A stretch of DNA of 25,930 bases, from assembly GCA_021202495.1 (NCBI GenBank), contig JAJQCX010000079.1, forward strand, positions 1 to 25,930, in the 5' to 3' direction. Positions 15,013 through 22,878 of this stretch are shown one piece after another. Under the pieces are notes generated by a model. The model searched no databases. It saw nothing but the letters and a program-made list of their open reading frames with translations, and was not told the DNA's origin. Source of the stretch: Clostridia bacterium (GTDB lineage Bacteria > Bacillota > Clostridia > UMGS1883). Position numbers and translations under genes: made by a program. How positions within the stretch are numbered: position 1 is the first letter of the stretch; each line of letters opens with the position of its first letter.

Positions 15013-16512
15013 ATGGATATGTTTTTGAGTGCCGTTACGACAGCTAACAATGTGGTAAACGACATCGTCTGGGGATGGCCGGCATTGATTTTGCTCGCTT
15101 TTGTGGGCGTGCTGATGACGTGTTTGACGAAATTCTTTCAAATTTCGCACATAGGGCATTGGTTCAAAAGCACAATCGGCGCTATCTTCAGCAACAGGGA
15201 CATAACAAGACACACGAAGGACAAGTCCATCTCTCAGTTCCAGAGCCTTTGCACCGCGCTGGCGGCGACAGTCGGCACGGGTAACATTGCGGGTGTCGCT
15301 TCGGCGATTGCCGTCGGCGGTCCGGGCGCCGTTTTCTGGATGTGGGTAATCGCGTTTTTCGGCATGATGACGAATTATTCCGAAAATGTGCTAGGCATTT
15401 TGTTCAGACGCAAAAACATCGACGGAGAATGGTCGGGCGGCGCAATGTACTATCTGCGCGACGGTCTTGGCGGCAAGAAGAATTGCAAGGCAATCGGCTC
15501 GATTTTGGCGGTGCTTTTCTGCTGCTTCTGCCTTTTGGCGTCGTTCGGCATCGGCAACATGACGCAGATTAACACAATCGCGACAAACATGGAAGGCTCG
15601 TTCAACATTCCGCGCATTGTGACAGGGCTTGTGCTCATGGTTATAGCGGGGCTCGTTGTCGTAGGCGGCATAAAGCGCATTGCGGCTGTGACGGAAAAGC
15701 TTGTGCCTTTCATGGTTGTGCTTTACATACTCGGCACAATTGTTATATGTGCAATTCACTTTGATCAGCTCGGCGCGGTTTGCGTTTCGATATTCAAGAG
15801 CGCGTTCGGTATGCGCGCGGCGGCGGGCGGCGTTGTCGGTTCGGGCGTTGCGCTGGCGATTAAGCAGGGCGCAAAGCGCGGCGTTTTCTCAAACGAGGCA
15901 GGTCTTGGTTCGTCGGTTATGGTTCATTCAAGCTCCAACGTTAAGGAGCCCGTTCGTCAGGGAATGTGGGGCATCTTTGAGGTTTTCGCGGACACGATTG
16001 TTGTCTGCACGCTTACGGCGTTCTCGGTTCTCACAAGCGGACTTATCGACCTTGACACGGGCAAGGTTGTGGTTGAAGGCGACACGGGCACGCTTGTAGG
16101 TCAGGCGTTCGGAACGGTGTTCGGCTCGGTAGGTTCGGGCTTTATCACGGTGGCGCTGCTTCTCTTCGCGTTTTCGACCGTTCTCGGCTGGAGCCACTAC
16201 GGCACGAAAGCCTGGGAATACCTTTTCGGAACGAAATCGACTATGATTTACAGAGTTATCTTTGTTGTCGCCATTGTCGGCGGCGCAACGATGGGTGAAA
16301 ACTTGGCGTGGGATTTGTCCGACACGTTCAACGGACTTATGATGATTCCCAACCTCATCGGCGTTCTCGTCCTTTCGCCGCTCGTTTTCAAATGCACGAA
16401 AAACTATGTTGACAGACATATGCATAATAAGGACATTAAGCCGATGCTTTCCATGATGGACGACATCCAGGAAATGCAGGAAGCCGCACTTGCCGCGGAA
16501 GGCGACGAATAA
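15013..16512 (+). CDS. Sodium:alanine/glycine symporter (AGCS family)
   Basis: A 499-residue membrane protein with about ten to twelve helices, typical of AGCS carriers. The family signature region GTGNIAGVASAIAVGGPGAV followed by FWMWVIAFFGM is intact (about residues 88-118), as are GGAMYYLRDGLG, the GVFSNEAGLGSS motif and the late FSTVLGWSHYGTKAWEYLFG segment. It imports alanine, glycine or a related small amino acid with Na+; which one cannot be told from sequence. AAGGGGAG precedes the ATG. Monocistronic: own promoter upstream and a terminator 30 bases after the stop. Confidence 0.95.
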   Translation: MDMFLSAVTTANNVVNDIVWGWPALILLAFVGVLMTCLTKFFQISHIGHWFKSTIGAIFSNRDITRHTKDKSISQFQSLCTALAATVGTGNIAGVASAIAVGGPGAVFWMWVIAFFGMMTNYSENVLGILFRRKNIDGEWSGGAMYYLRDGLGGKKNCKAIGSILAVLFCCFCLLASFGIGNMTQINTIATNMEGSFNIPRIVTGLVLMVIAGLVVVGGIKRIAAVTEKLVPFMVVLYILGTIVICAIHFDQLGAVCVSIFKSAFGMRAAAGGVVGSGVALAIKQGAKRGVFSNEAGLGSSVMVHSSSNVKEPVRQGMWGIFEVFADTIVVCTLTAFSVLTSGLIDLDTGKVVVEGDTGTLVGQAFGTVFGSVGSGFITVALLLFAFSTVLGWSHYGTKAWEYLFGTKSTMIYRVIFVVAIVGGATMGENLAWDLSDTFNGLMMIPNLIGVLVLSPLVFKCTKNYVDRHMHNKDIKPMLSMMDDIQEMQEAALAAEGDE

Positions 16513-16535
16513 AGCGCTGTATTCTTTCAATGTTA

Positions 16536-16570
16536 AAAATACGCCCGCAATTCAGCGGGCGTTATTTTTA
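16536..16570. terminator. Bidirectional terminator after the symporter gene
   Basis: ACGCCCGC pairs with GCGGGCGT around a six-base loop, preceded by AAAAAT and followed by TTATTTTTA. It probably also ends the convergent acylation operon, for which no nearer terminator is seen. Confidence 0.85.
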
Positions 16571-16572
16571 TT

Positions 16573-16695
16573 CAATACAATATTCAAATCAGCCTACTAC
16601 GCCGCAATTGCCACCGCACTCAGTCGTAGGGGGGCTTGCTCCCGCCGCGGTCTCCCACCGCAGTTTCATCACCCACATTCTTTTCGTCACCTGTT
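16573..16695. other. Noncoding gap with GC-rich hairpins, possible degenerate intergenic repeat
   Basis: Between the symporter terminator and the DHHW gene stop, 16625-16664 holds two small GC-rich hairpins (GGGGG/CTCCC and GCGGT/ACCGC) preceded by GTAG. This resembles the dispersed GC-rich palindromic repeats of many Clostridia, but only one copy is in the window, so the assignment is tentative. Confidence 0.3.
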
Positions 16696-17823
16696 TTATT
16701 CAAGCCACGCGGCATTATTATCGGTCAACATACTATCCAGCCCGTACACAATAAGCAAACTGTCAACCCCATTCTCCTCGGCAAATTGTGAAACGGAGGA
16801 GCGATAATATCGCATATCTATCAAATAAATCTCACTGTAATTTTCCGCGAGAAACGGCGCAAGGCAGTGGGCGTATGAATCGCGCAAAATGAGAAGCTTC
16901 CCGCCTTTTGCTGCGGAGTTTTCTATTTTAACCACGCTGTGGTTGCCGTCAAGAAAGACGGGGTATTTGTCAAGCTCGTCGAGGTGATCTTTAAAAAACA
17001 TTGTGTCGTATGTTTCCTCCTCCGCGCCCGCGTCGCTGATTGTGACGGACACGTCAAGCCCTTTATCCCATATTTCAATGTCGTCGCCCTTCGCGAGGAA
17101 ATATCCGCTTGACGAATACGTCGTGCCGTAAAAGCCGGAGTAGGTTTCGATTGTGTAATCCTCAGGCTCCGGCGCTTCGAGCAACAATTCCTCAAGTATT
17201 TTTTTATAAACCGTGTAGTTGCCCCAAGAGGTCAAATGGTGGTCTGTCTTGTAGCAGACCGCCTTTTCTTCGTTCGCGTCTTTCAGCGCGTCCCGCGTGT
17301 CAATAAGAGTTATGTTTTTGAGCGTTTCCTCCGCCTCGGCAAAATATTTGTCGTCCTCATATTCGGCATGAAAGGCGGGAAGATACGAATTTAAAATATA
17401 GCCCGTCGAGGGAATTATTACGAGCTTTGACTCAATGCCCAAGCTTTCCGCAAAATTGTCAAAGCGCGAAAGGTTTTTTTCAAACGTTTCGCCGTCGTCC
17501 TCGTCGGGCGCGTTTATGAGATAGCCCTCTTTCGCAAAATAAATGTCCTCCGCGCAGTTGCGTCCGCAGAGAAGGTCGAAATACGCGCTCAAGCCCTTGA
17601 AAAAATTGCGCGCGGGGAATTGATCCTGTGCGTATTCCTCAAGTTCGCTTGTAAAATCGCCCGAAAGGACGCTTTCGGCGGAAAACGCGGGAGATTGCTG
17701 AAGATACCGCTTTTCGGTTTCGGAATAATCGGAGTCTTTAATGACGAAAAACGCGATTGAAATCGCCGCAAGAAATAGGACGAAAACAGCCGTCAAAAGA
17801 TATGCTCTTATTTTTTCACTCAC
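16696..17823 (-). CDS. DHHW family protein (AlgX/AlgJ-like, SGNH-fold acyltransferase candidate)
   Basis: A 375-residue protein with an N-terminal membrane anchor (about 8-28) and an extracytoplasmic domain. Motifs are TDHHLTSWGNY (193-203; the DHHW motif, with Leu for Trp), and LRDSYAHCLAPFL, whose Ser is the likely nucleophile of this SGNH-like fold. Relatives work with MBOAT proteins to move acetyl or other acyl groups onto extracellular polysaccharides. The start is GTG at 17823 behind TAAGGAGG, which overlaps the end of the MBOAT gene; only 12 bases separate the two genes. It is the last gene of the acylation operon. Acyl donor and polymer are unknown. Confidence 0.88.
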   Translation of the reverse strand: MSEKIRAYLLTAVFVLFLAAISIAFFVIKDSDYSETEKRYLQQSPAFSAESVLSGDFTSELEEYAQDQFPARNFFKGLSAYFDLLCGRNCAEDIYFAKEGYLINAPDEDDGETFEKNLSRFDNFAESLGIESKLVIIPSTGYILNSYLPAFHAEYEDDKYFAEAEETLKNITLIDTRDALKDANEEKAVCYKTDHHLTSWGNYTVYKKILEELLLEAPEPEDYTIETYSGFYGTTYSSSGYFLAKGDDIEIWDKGLDVSVTISDAGAEEETYDTMFFKDHLDELDKYPVFLDGNHSVVKIENSAAKGGKLLILRDSYAHCLAPFLAENYSEIYLIDMRYYRSSVSQFAEENGVDSLLIVYGLDSMLTDNNAAWLE

Positions 17824-17835
17824 GCCAAAGCCTCC

Positions 17836-19215
17836 TTAAAATCTGAAATACAAAAACGGATTGTAGCTGTCGCTCACAAGCTGCGCGGCGGAAAGAAGAA
17901 GGAGAATGAGCACCAACGCCGCCTCAAGATAGGGCATAAAGCGCATATCTTTTATCCTTTCCCAAAGCCTTTTTCCGAGCGGCAGTGCGCAGAGCACGCC
18001 CAAAAGAATTGTCAAAACCCACGGCAGCACAGTGTTTGCCGCGCTTTGCGAGGGGGTGAACATTTTTGAAATGTAGAAAAGCGCGTCGGAGGCGTTTTCG
18101 TTTGCGAAAAAGACGAAGCCGAGGAGTACGGCTAAAAGTGTATAAATATGCCCTATTGCGGCGGGAAGCTTTTGCAGGAGCTTTCCCAAAAAGAGCTTTT
18201 CGAGCACAATCAAAATGCCGTAGTAAACGCCCCAAAGAAGGAAATTCCAGCTCGCCCCGTGCCACAAGCCGGTTAACGCCCACACAATCAAAAGGTTCAC
18301 GCATTGGCGCTTTATGCCGCGTCTGTTGCCGCCAAGCGGGATATAGACATAATCGCGAAACCACGATGAGAGCGAAATGTGCCATCTGCGCCAAAATTCG
18401 GACACGCTTTTTGAAATGTAGGGATAATTGAAATTGACGCAAAAGTTAAAGCCCAGCATTTTGCCCAAGCCCTGCGCCATTTCCGAATAGCCGCAGAAAT
18501 CAAAATAAATTTGCAGCGCATAGGCGCACGCGCCGAGCCACAGCGTCGGCGCGCCCACAGAAGCGGGGTCGGAAGAAACAATGTCCCAAAAGCGTCCGAG
18601 CTGATTTGCAAGCAGAACCTTTTTTGCAAGCCCTATTACAAACCATCTTACCCCGATCGCAAAATCCGAAAGCGTTTCCCTGCGGTTTTCAAGCTCGGCA
18701 TAGACGTCGCTGTAACGCACGATGGGTCCCGCAATAAGCTGCGGAAAGAGCGAGATGTACGCCGCGAAATTGACAAAATTCCCGCTTGCGGCGACGCTCC
18801 CGCGATAGACGTCGATAATATAAGACATTGCCTGAAACGTGTAAAACGAAATGCCTATCGGAAGCGCAATTTCAACGCCGGGAAGAGATGCGAAAAGCGG
18901 AATGTGCCGCAAGGTGTCAAAAATGAGCGACGTATATTTAAAAACGCCGAGCGCACCCAAATTCAAAACGAGCGTCACGATAAGAAGCGCTTTTTTTTCG
19001 CCTTTCCCGTGCGCTTTTTCAATCAAAATACCCGCCGCGAAATTCACGACAATCGAGCCTAACATCAAAAGCACGTAGACGGGCTCTCCGTAGGCATAGA
19101 AAAAAAGATTGGCGATGAGAAGAAAGACGTTTTTCGCCTTTGCGGGAAGCAGTCTGTCAATCAAAAGCACCACCGGCAGAAAAAACAGCAGGAACGGCAA
19201 GCTTGAAAAAACCAT
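17836..19215 (-). CDS. MBOAT family membrane O-acyltransferase (AlgI/DltB-like)
   Basis: A 459-residue protein with about eleven membrane segments. The MBOAT core is clear: LPIGISFYTFQAMSYIIDVY (118-137), FPQLIAGPIVRY (157-168), FWRRWHISLSSWFRDYVYIP (274-293) and TGLWHGASWNFLLWG (315-329) with the catalytic His at 319. AlgI-type proteins take an acyl group, commonly acetyl, from a cytoplasmic donor and pass it across the membrane to a partner enzyme outside, here presumably the DHHW protein encoded next. Its GGAGGG ribosome binding site lies immediately after a strong terminator hairpin, so its level may be set by read-through from the DUF4358 and SGNH genes. Confidence 0.94.
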   Translation of the reverse strand: MVFSSLPFLLFFLPVVLLIDRLLPAKAKNVFLLIANLFFYAYGEPVYVLLMLGSIVVNFAAGILIEKAHGKGEKKALLIVTLVLNLGALGVFKYTSLIFDTLRHIPLFASLPGVEIALPIGISFYTFQAMSYIIDVYRGSVAASGNFVNFAAYISLFPQLIAGPIVRYSDVYAELENRRETLSDFAIGVRWFVIGLAKKVLLANQLGRFWDIVSSDPASVGAPTLWLGACAYALQIYFDFCGYSEMAQGLGKMLGFNFCVNFNYPYISKSVSEFWRRWHISLSSWFRDYVYIPLGGNRRGIKRQCVNLLIVWALTGLWHGASWNFLLWGVYYGILIVLEKLFLGKLLQKLPAAIGHIYTLLAVLLGFVFFANENASDALFYISKMFTPSQSAANTVLPWVLTILLGVLCALPLGKRLWERIKDMRFMPYLEAALVLILLLLSAAQLVSDSYNPFLYFRF

Positions 19216-19223
19216 TTATTAAA

Positions 19224-19262
19224 CCCTCCGAAAAAGGGGAAGCGGTTCGCTTCCCCTTTTTA
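19224..19262 (-). terminator. Terminator or attenuator inside the acylation operon
   Basis: A perfect stem AAAAAGGGGAAGCG/CGCTTCCCCTTTTT with a three-base loop, followed on the minus strand by a run of T and at once by the GGAGGG of the MBOAT gene. No promoter fits between the hairpin and the gene. Confidence 0.88.
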
Positions 19263-19263
19263 C

Positions 19264-19893
19264 TTATTTTATTGCGTTTTCGTATATCGTTTGCATATCG
19301 GCATATTTTTCGGAGAACAGCATCGACACGTAAACTCCGTCTTTGGAAACCGGGCATTTTTTCGCAAGAGCCGCGCTGTCGGGGTCGTAGGACGACGCCT
19401 GCTCGTAAATGTCGGAAACGCGCGTTTTAAGCTTTTCATAAATTTGCTCCGCCGCGTCTTCGTCGACTGCCTCAATCATGATTATCTCCATCGGGAACGC
19501 CGCACCGCTCGCCGCGGCAAAGCTTGCCGAGGTTTTCACCCATTCGCTCTTTATGCCGTACAAATCGAGCAGCCTTGACGCGCCTATCTCCGCAACGTCG
19601 GTCAATTCGAGCGATGAAATCATTTCCTCCTTGCACGCTTCAAGGTCAACCTCATCGTCGGCCTCTTCCGGCTCGGGCTCTTCAATCTTTTCTTCCTCTT
19701 TCGCTTTTTCGTCCTCGTTTGTTACAATAATCTCTTCCGTTTCTTCCTCCGCGGGAATGCTCTCTTCCTCGGAAACAAATTCCGTTGCCTCGGTCGCTTC
19801 GGTCGCCTCGGCGGGCTCGGTTTCGCTCTTCCCGCACGCCGCGAGCGATATTATGAGAATTGCCGCAATAAGCGCCGCTTCAAATCTTTTCAT
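19264..19893 (-). CDS. DUF4358 lipoprotein
   Basis: A 209-residue lipoprotein: signal peptide with lipobox SLAAC (lipidated Cys20), a long acidic low-complexity linker (about 24-85, rich in Glu/Ala/Thr), then a DUF4358 domain (about 87-205, with LTDVAEIGASRLLDLYGI and MIEAVDEDAAEQIYEKL). Function of DUF4358 is not known, but the domain is often encoded beside MBOAT and SGNH genes in Clostridia. It starts 14 bases after the SLH-SGNH gene behind GGGAGG and is followed by a strong hairpin. It may be an outer-face accessory of the acylation machinery. Confidence 0.88.
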   Translation of the reverse strand: MKRFEAALIAAILIISLAACGKSETEPAEATEATEATEFVSEEESIPAEEETEEIIVTNEDEKAKEEEKIEEPEPEEADDEVDLEACKEEMISSLELTDVAEIGASRLLDLYGIKSEWVKTSASFAAASGAAFPMEIIMIEAVDEDAAEQIYEKLKTRVSDIYEQASSYDPDSAALAKKCPVSKDGVYVSMLFSEKYADMQTIYENAIK

Positions 19894-19907
19894 GTTTACA
19901 AACCTCC

Positions 19908-21248
19908 CTATTTCAGTTCCGCGGGCACATGAGTTTTAAGATAATTAACCCACGCCGCAACGCCTTTTGAGTTAAAATGCAGCCCCATGTTGTTCGCGTC
20001 GCTGCAATATGAAGAAATAAGATAACCGTTTTCGTCGCTCACGGCCTCGGCGACGTTTATATAATACCACCCGTTTTCGGCGGCAAGCTCCATCATTCGC
20101 TCATTGTACGCGGCAATCGTTTGATTGTTCAAGCCCGAATCCTTGCGCGAGCTTGTCGAGGTCATCGGCGTCACGGATTCGATGAATATTTTAACGTCCG
20201 GGTTTGATGCGATGATTGAATTTATCACAGTCACCATGTCGCCCGTCGCGCGCTCCGTGCCGTAGGGAATGTTGTTCATGCCCATCATGATGTAGACATA
20301 TTTCGCGCCGCTCAGCTTAACGCCTTCCTCAATTGTGACCTTCTCTCCCTGATACGTCGGCTTTATTTTCCCCGACAAAATTGTCGTCGCGCTCATGCTG
20401 GTTGCCGAAAGGAATTTTGCTCCCGCAAGAGCGTCGCCGCGGTAAAGCTTTAACCCTTCGGTGACAGAATCGCCGATAAATACCGCGTCGTTAAACCAAC
20501 TGTCGTCAACAGCCTCCGACGCTTCAACCGCATGGGGCTCCGTTTTGTAAAGATAGAGATAATCGCCCTCTCCCGTCAAAACGCTCGTTTCGCCCTCTAA
20601 AACGCCGCGCTCCAAAGCCTTTTTTAAATTATAGATAACCGCCGCACATTCGGCGTTTGTCGCGTAATCCTTGGGACGGAATGAAACGTCGTCGCCGCCC
20701 GACACAATGCCCGCGATTTTGCACGCCATGACGGCGCTTTTGTAATTTGCGCCTATCTGCACAGCGTCAGCAAAAAGCGTTTCGTCGCTCACCGCCGCAA
20801 CGGAAGCGTTCGCGTAATTCAAGTAATTTATAACCGCCGCGCAGAGCTCCTCGCGCGTAATGTGTGAAAATGCGCCCCATTCATTCGGCGACATTTTTTC
20901 TACAATTGAGTTTTCATAAGCCCAAGTCGCGCCCTCGCCGAACGCCGTGTCGGGCAAAAGGTCAAAAAAAACATCGGTATCTGTCTCAACGCTTTCGCCG
21001 CCGCGCGAAAGATTGAGATTATATAAATACATTGCCGCAGTTCCGCGCCACGCAGCTTCATCCGCTTCAAAAGCGTCCTGCTCGGGAATTATGCCGTCGC
21101 GGTTTAACCCCGTCACATATTCATAACACCAATGCTCCTCCGCAAGGTCGGGATATGGATTGACATAATCCTCATCCGCCAAAACGGGCGAGCATAAAAG
21201 CGAAACGGCGCACAGCGCCCCGCTCAATTTTTTTATAATAACATTCAT
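19908..21248 (-). CDS. SLH-domain SGNH/GDSL hydrolase, cell-surface esterase
   Basis: A 446-residue exported protein: signal peptide (1-24), three SLH repeats (about 30-80, 93-147 and 158-212) that bind secondary cell wall polymers, then an SGNH hydrolase domain (about 250-446). Block I is FIGDSVTEG (257-265, Ser261 nucleophile), block III GMNN (323-326), block V MGLHFN (421-426) with His424. The Asp usually three residues before the His is Met, so the triad may use another acid or only a dyad. It could deacylate or acylate surface glycans. The start at 21248 has GCGAGG upstream and begins a normal signal peptide; the longer open frame to 21341 runs through the promoter. First gene of the operon. 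Confidence 0.9.
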   Translation of the reverse strand: MNVIIKKLSGALCAVSLLCSPVLADEDYVNPYPDLAEEHWCYEYVTGLNRDGIIPEQDAFEADEAAWRGTAAMYLYNLNLSRGGESVETDTDVFFDLLPDTAFGEGATWAYENSIVEKMSPNEWGAFSHITREELCAAVINYLNYANASVAAVSDETLFADAVQIGANYKSAVMACKIAGIVSGGDDVSFRPKDYATNAECAAVIYNLKKALERGVLEGETSVLTGEGDYLYLYKTEPHAVEASEAVDDSWFNDAVFIGDSVTEGLKLYRGDALAGAKFLSATSMSATTILSGKIKPTYQGEKVTIEEGVKLSGAKYVYIMMGMNNIPYGTERATGDMVTVINSIIASNPDVKIFIESVTPMTSTSSRKDSGLNNQTIAAYNERMMELAAENGWYYINVAEAVSDENGYLISSYCSDANNMGLHFNSKGVAAWVNYLKTHVPAELK

Positions 21249-21294
21249 TTCATGCCTCGCAAAATTCGTCAAAAAAATACGTTGTTCAACAAAA

Positions 21295-21323
21295 ATTATA
21301 GCATTCCCACACCGCTTTGTCAA
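21295..21323 (-). promoter_or_regulatory. Consensus promoter of the acylation operon
   Basis: Minus strand TTGACA (21318-21323), 17-base spacer, TATAAT (21295-21300), with TG one base upstream of the -10 box. It begins directly after the terminator of the upstream stalk operon. Confidence 0.93.
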
Positions 21324-21339
21324 GGGGCGAAGCCACGCC

Positions 21340-21378
21340 AAAATAAAAGCGGAGCTGTAATTTAAGCTCCGCTTTTCG
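21340..21378 (-). terminator. Terminator of the HtrA-stalk operon
   Basis: AAAAGCGGAGCT and AGCTCCGCTTTT form a perfect 12-base stem; the minus strand continues with TTTTATTTT. It lies about 50 bases after the last stalk gene. Confidence 0.9.
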
Positions 21379-21424
21379 CCTTGGTTTAGGTATTTTTATT
21401 TTTAGATTGCAAAGAAGAAGGAAA

Positions 21425-22858
21425 TCATTTCTCCAAAATTTCAAGTGATTTTGCCACGGATAAAAATTCGTCGTTTTCACTTCCTCCGAAGGTTGACGCG
21501 TTCTGCGTAATGTGAAATGCGTATAACTTCCCATCCTCCATAATGAACACATACGACTGATATATGCGGCAGCCGTTTTTCCCCTCGGTGTAGTAGGAAA
21601 ACGTGTAATAATCCCCTTCGTCGGTAAGCGGCTGAAAAACAGTGTATTCACCGCCGAGCTGCGACAAGAGCATTTCCGCACACTCCTCCTCGCCCGAGCC
21701 CTCCGGCAAATCAAAGACCTGCGCCGTAAAGTGATTTCTCGTATACGGATTTGCAAAATATCTGAAATCATCTTCCGGCATGGGAACGCTGTACCATTCG
21801 GTGGGATAGCTGATTGTCGCCGCTCCGATCATCTCCGTCCAAGCGCGTGTATATCTTCCGAAGTGGTACTTCTTTGTGTAATAATAATCCGAATATTTTT
21901 CGGCGGTCTCTTCGTCAATCTCTTTGACGGAGATTGAATTTATGATTTTTGACATCCAATCCTCATGGCGCGTCGGAACAGTCATCAAAACGCTGTAAGA
22001 GAAGTCGCCGAGTTCAAAAAAGATATTTCGATAAATAAAGTCGCCGCCCGGAAGATTTGACGAAACGCAGTCAAAGCTTACGGCGTTCTCGCCGAAATAC
22101 ACGTCTTTATATTCCGATATATCGGATATATCGAAATATTCGCCGTTTAAATAATATTTCTGCATTTCCCGTTCGCTTTCCGCCAATTCACGCGCGTCGC
22201 CCTCCTCCGAAATCGCGTACACACCGACGGAAAACGAGGATAAATCCCCGTCAATGCGCGACTTGTAAACTACCTCGTTTGCGGGATAGCGCGCGTCGGA
22301 TACAACGTCGAAATATTCCTCCGCAAGAGATACCGGAAGACTGAACGAAATGTTCAGCCGTTCGATTGAATAATCACAAAATTCATCCTCGCTCACTTCC
22401 TCCTTTACAACGCCGACGCTGCGCGTTGCATCGTCCCAAGTAACCTCGGCTCCGAACGCTTCCGCCATAAAACGCAGCGGAACCATAAAGCTGCCGTTTT
22501 CGCCCAAAGAAGGCGCAGTCGGAAGAGTTACGCTCTCTCCGTTAAGCTCTGCTTCTGTGCTTCCGCAGGTCATCTCCATCTTAAGATACGGATAGTCAAT
22601 ATAAAACCCCGCATGCTGTTTGCCCGAAGAATACCACGCACCCGCGCCGAACGCCTCTTTTATGGCATCAAGCGGCACAAGCGTCAGATCGTCGGCAATA
22701 TAAGGCGCGTCACTAATCTCCGTAACAGTACCGTTTATATTCATAAAATTCTCCCCGATTGAAAACGTAATCTCTATCCTGTCTCCCCAATACGCAAACG
22801 CCGGGACAGCGGCGGCAATAATCAATAAAGCCAAAAGACCTGCAATAATTCTTTTCAA
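21425..22858 (-). CDS. Secreted stalk-domain protein of unknown function (shorter paralogue)
   Basis: A 477-residue exported protein. Signal peptide 1-22; two copper-amine-oxidase-N repeats (about 25-90 and 95-152), the first degenerate (VPLD for VPLR); then two beta-rich modules of about 150 residues (160-312 and 338-477). The first matches the middle module of the upstream paralogue through ISEYKDVYFGENAV and SSNLPGGD...FELGD. The second contains YPTEWYSVP and ends in a FLSVAKSLEI strand-helix. The modules resemble PsbP/DUF1795-like folds in pattern, but I cannot assign a family firmly. The start codon is TTG, 10 bases after GAGGAGG, and no better start exists; MKRIIAGLL gives a proper signal peptide. 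Third gene of the HtrA operon. Confidence 0.82.
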   Translation of the reverse strand: MKRIIAGLLALLIIAAAVPAFAYWGDRIEITFSIGENFMNINGTVTEISDAPYIADDLTLVPLDAIKEAFGAGAWYSSGKQHAGFYIDYPYLKMEMTCGSTEAELNGESVTLPTAPSLGENGSFMVPLRFMAEAFGAEVTWDDATRSVGVVKEEVSEDEFCDYSIERLNISFSLPVSLAEEYFDVVSDARYPANEVVYKSRIDGDLSSFSVGVYAISEEGDARELAESEREMQKYYLNGEYFDISDISEYKDVYFGENAVSFDCVSSNLPGGDFIYRNIFFELGDFSYSVLMTVPTRHEDWMSKIINSISVKEIDEETAEKYSDYYYTKKYHFGRYTRAWTEMIGAATISYPTEWYSVPMPEDDFRYFANPYTRNHFTAQVFDLPEGSGEEECAEMLLSQLGGEYTVFQPLTDEGDYYTFSYYTEGKNGCRIYQSYVFIMEDGKLYAFHITQNASTFGGSENDEFLSVAKSLEILEK

Positions 22859-22878
22859 TTTAATACATCCTCCTCAAA

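Noticed and set aside
15928..16530. Open frame of 200 codons opposite the symporter gene
   Set aside because: Antisense to a clear AGCS gene, very rich in His/Arg/Asn, no start signal.
16625..16664. Small RNA or mobile repeat in the gap after the symporter
   Set aside because: Only short hairpins and a single copy are visible, with no promoter or terminal repeats; kept only as a low-confidence noncoding note.
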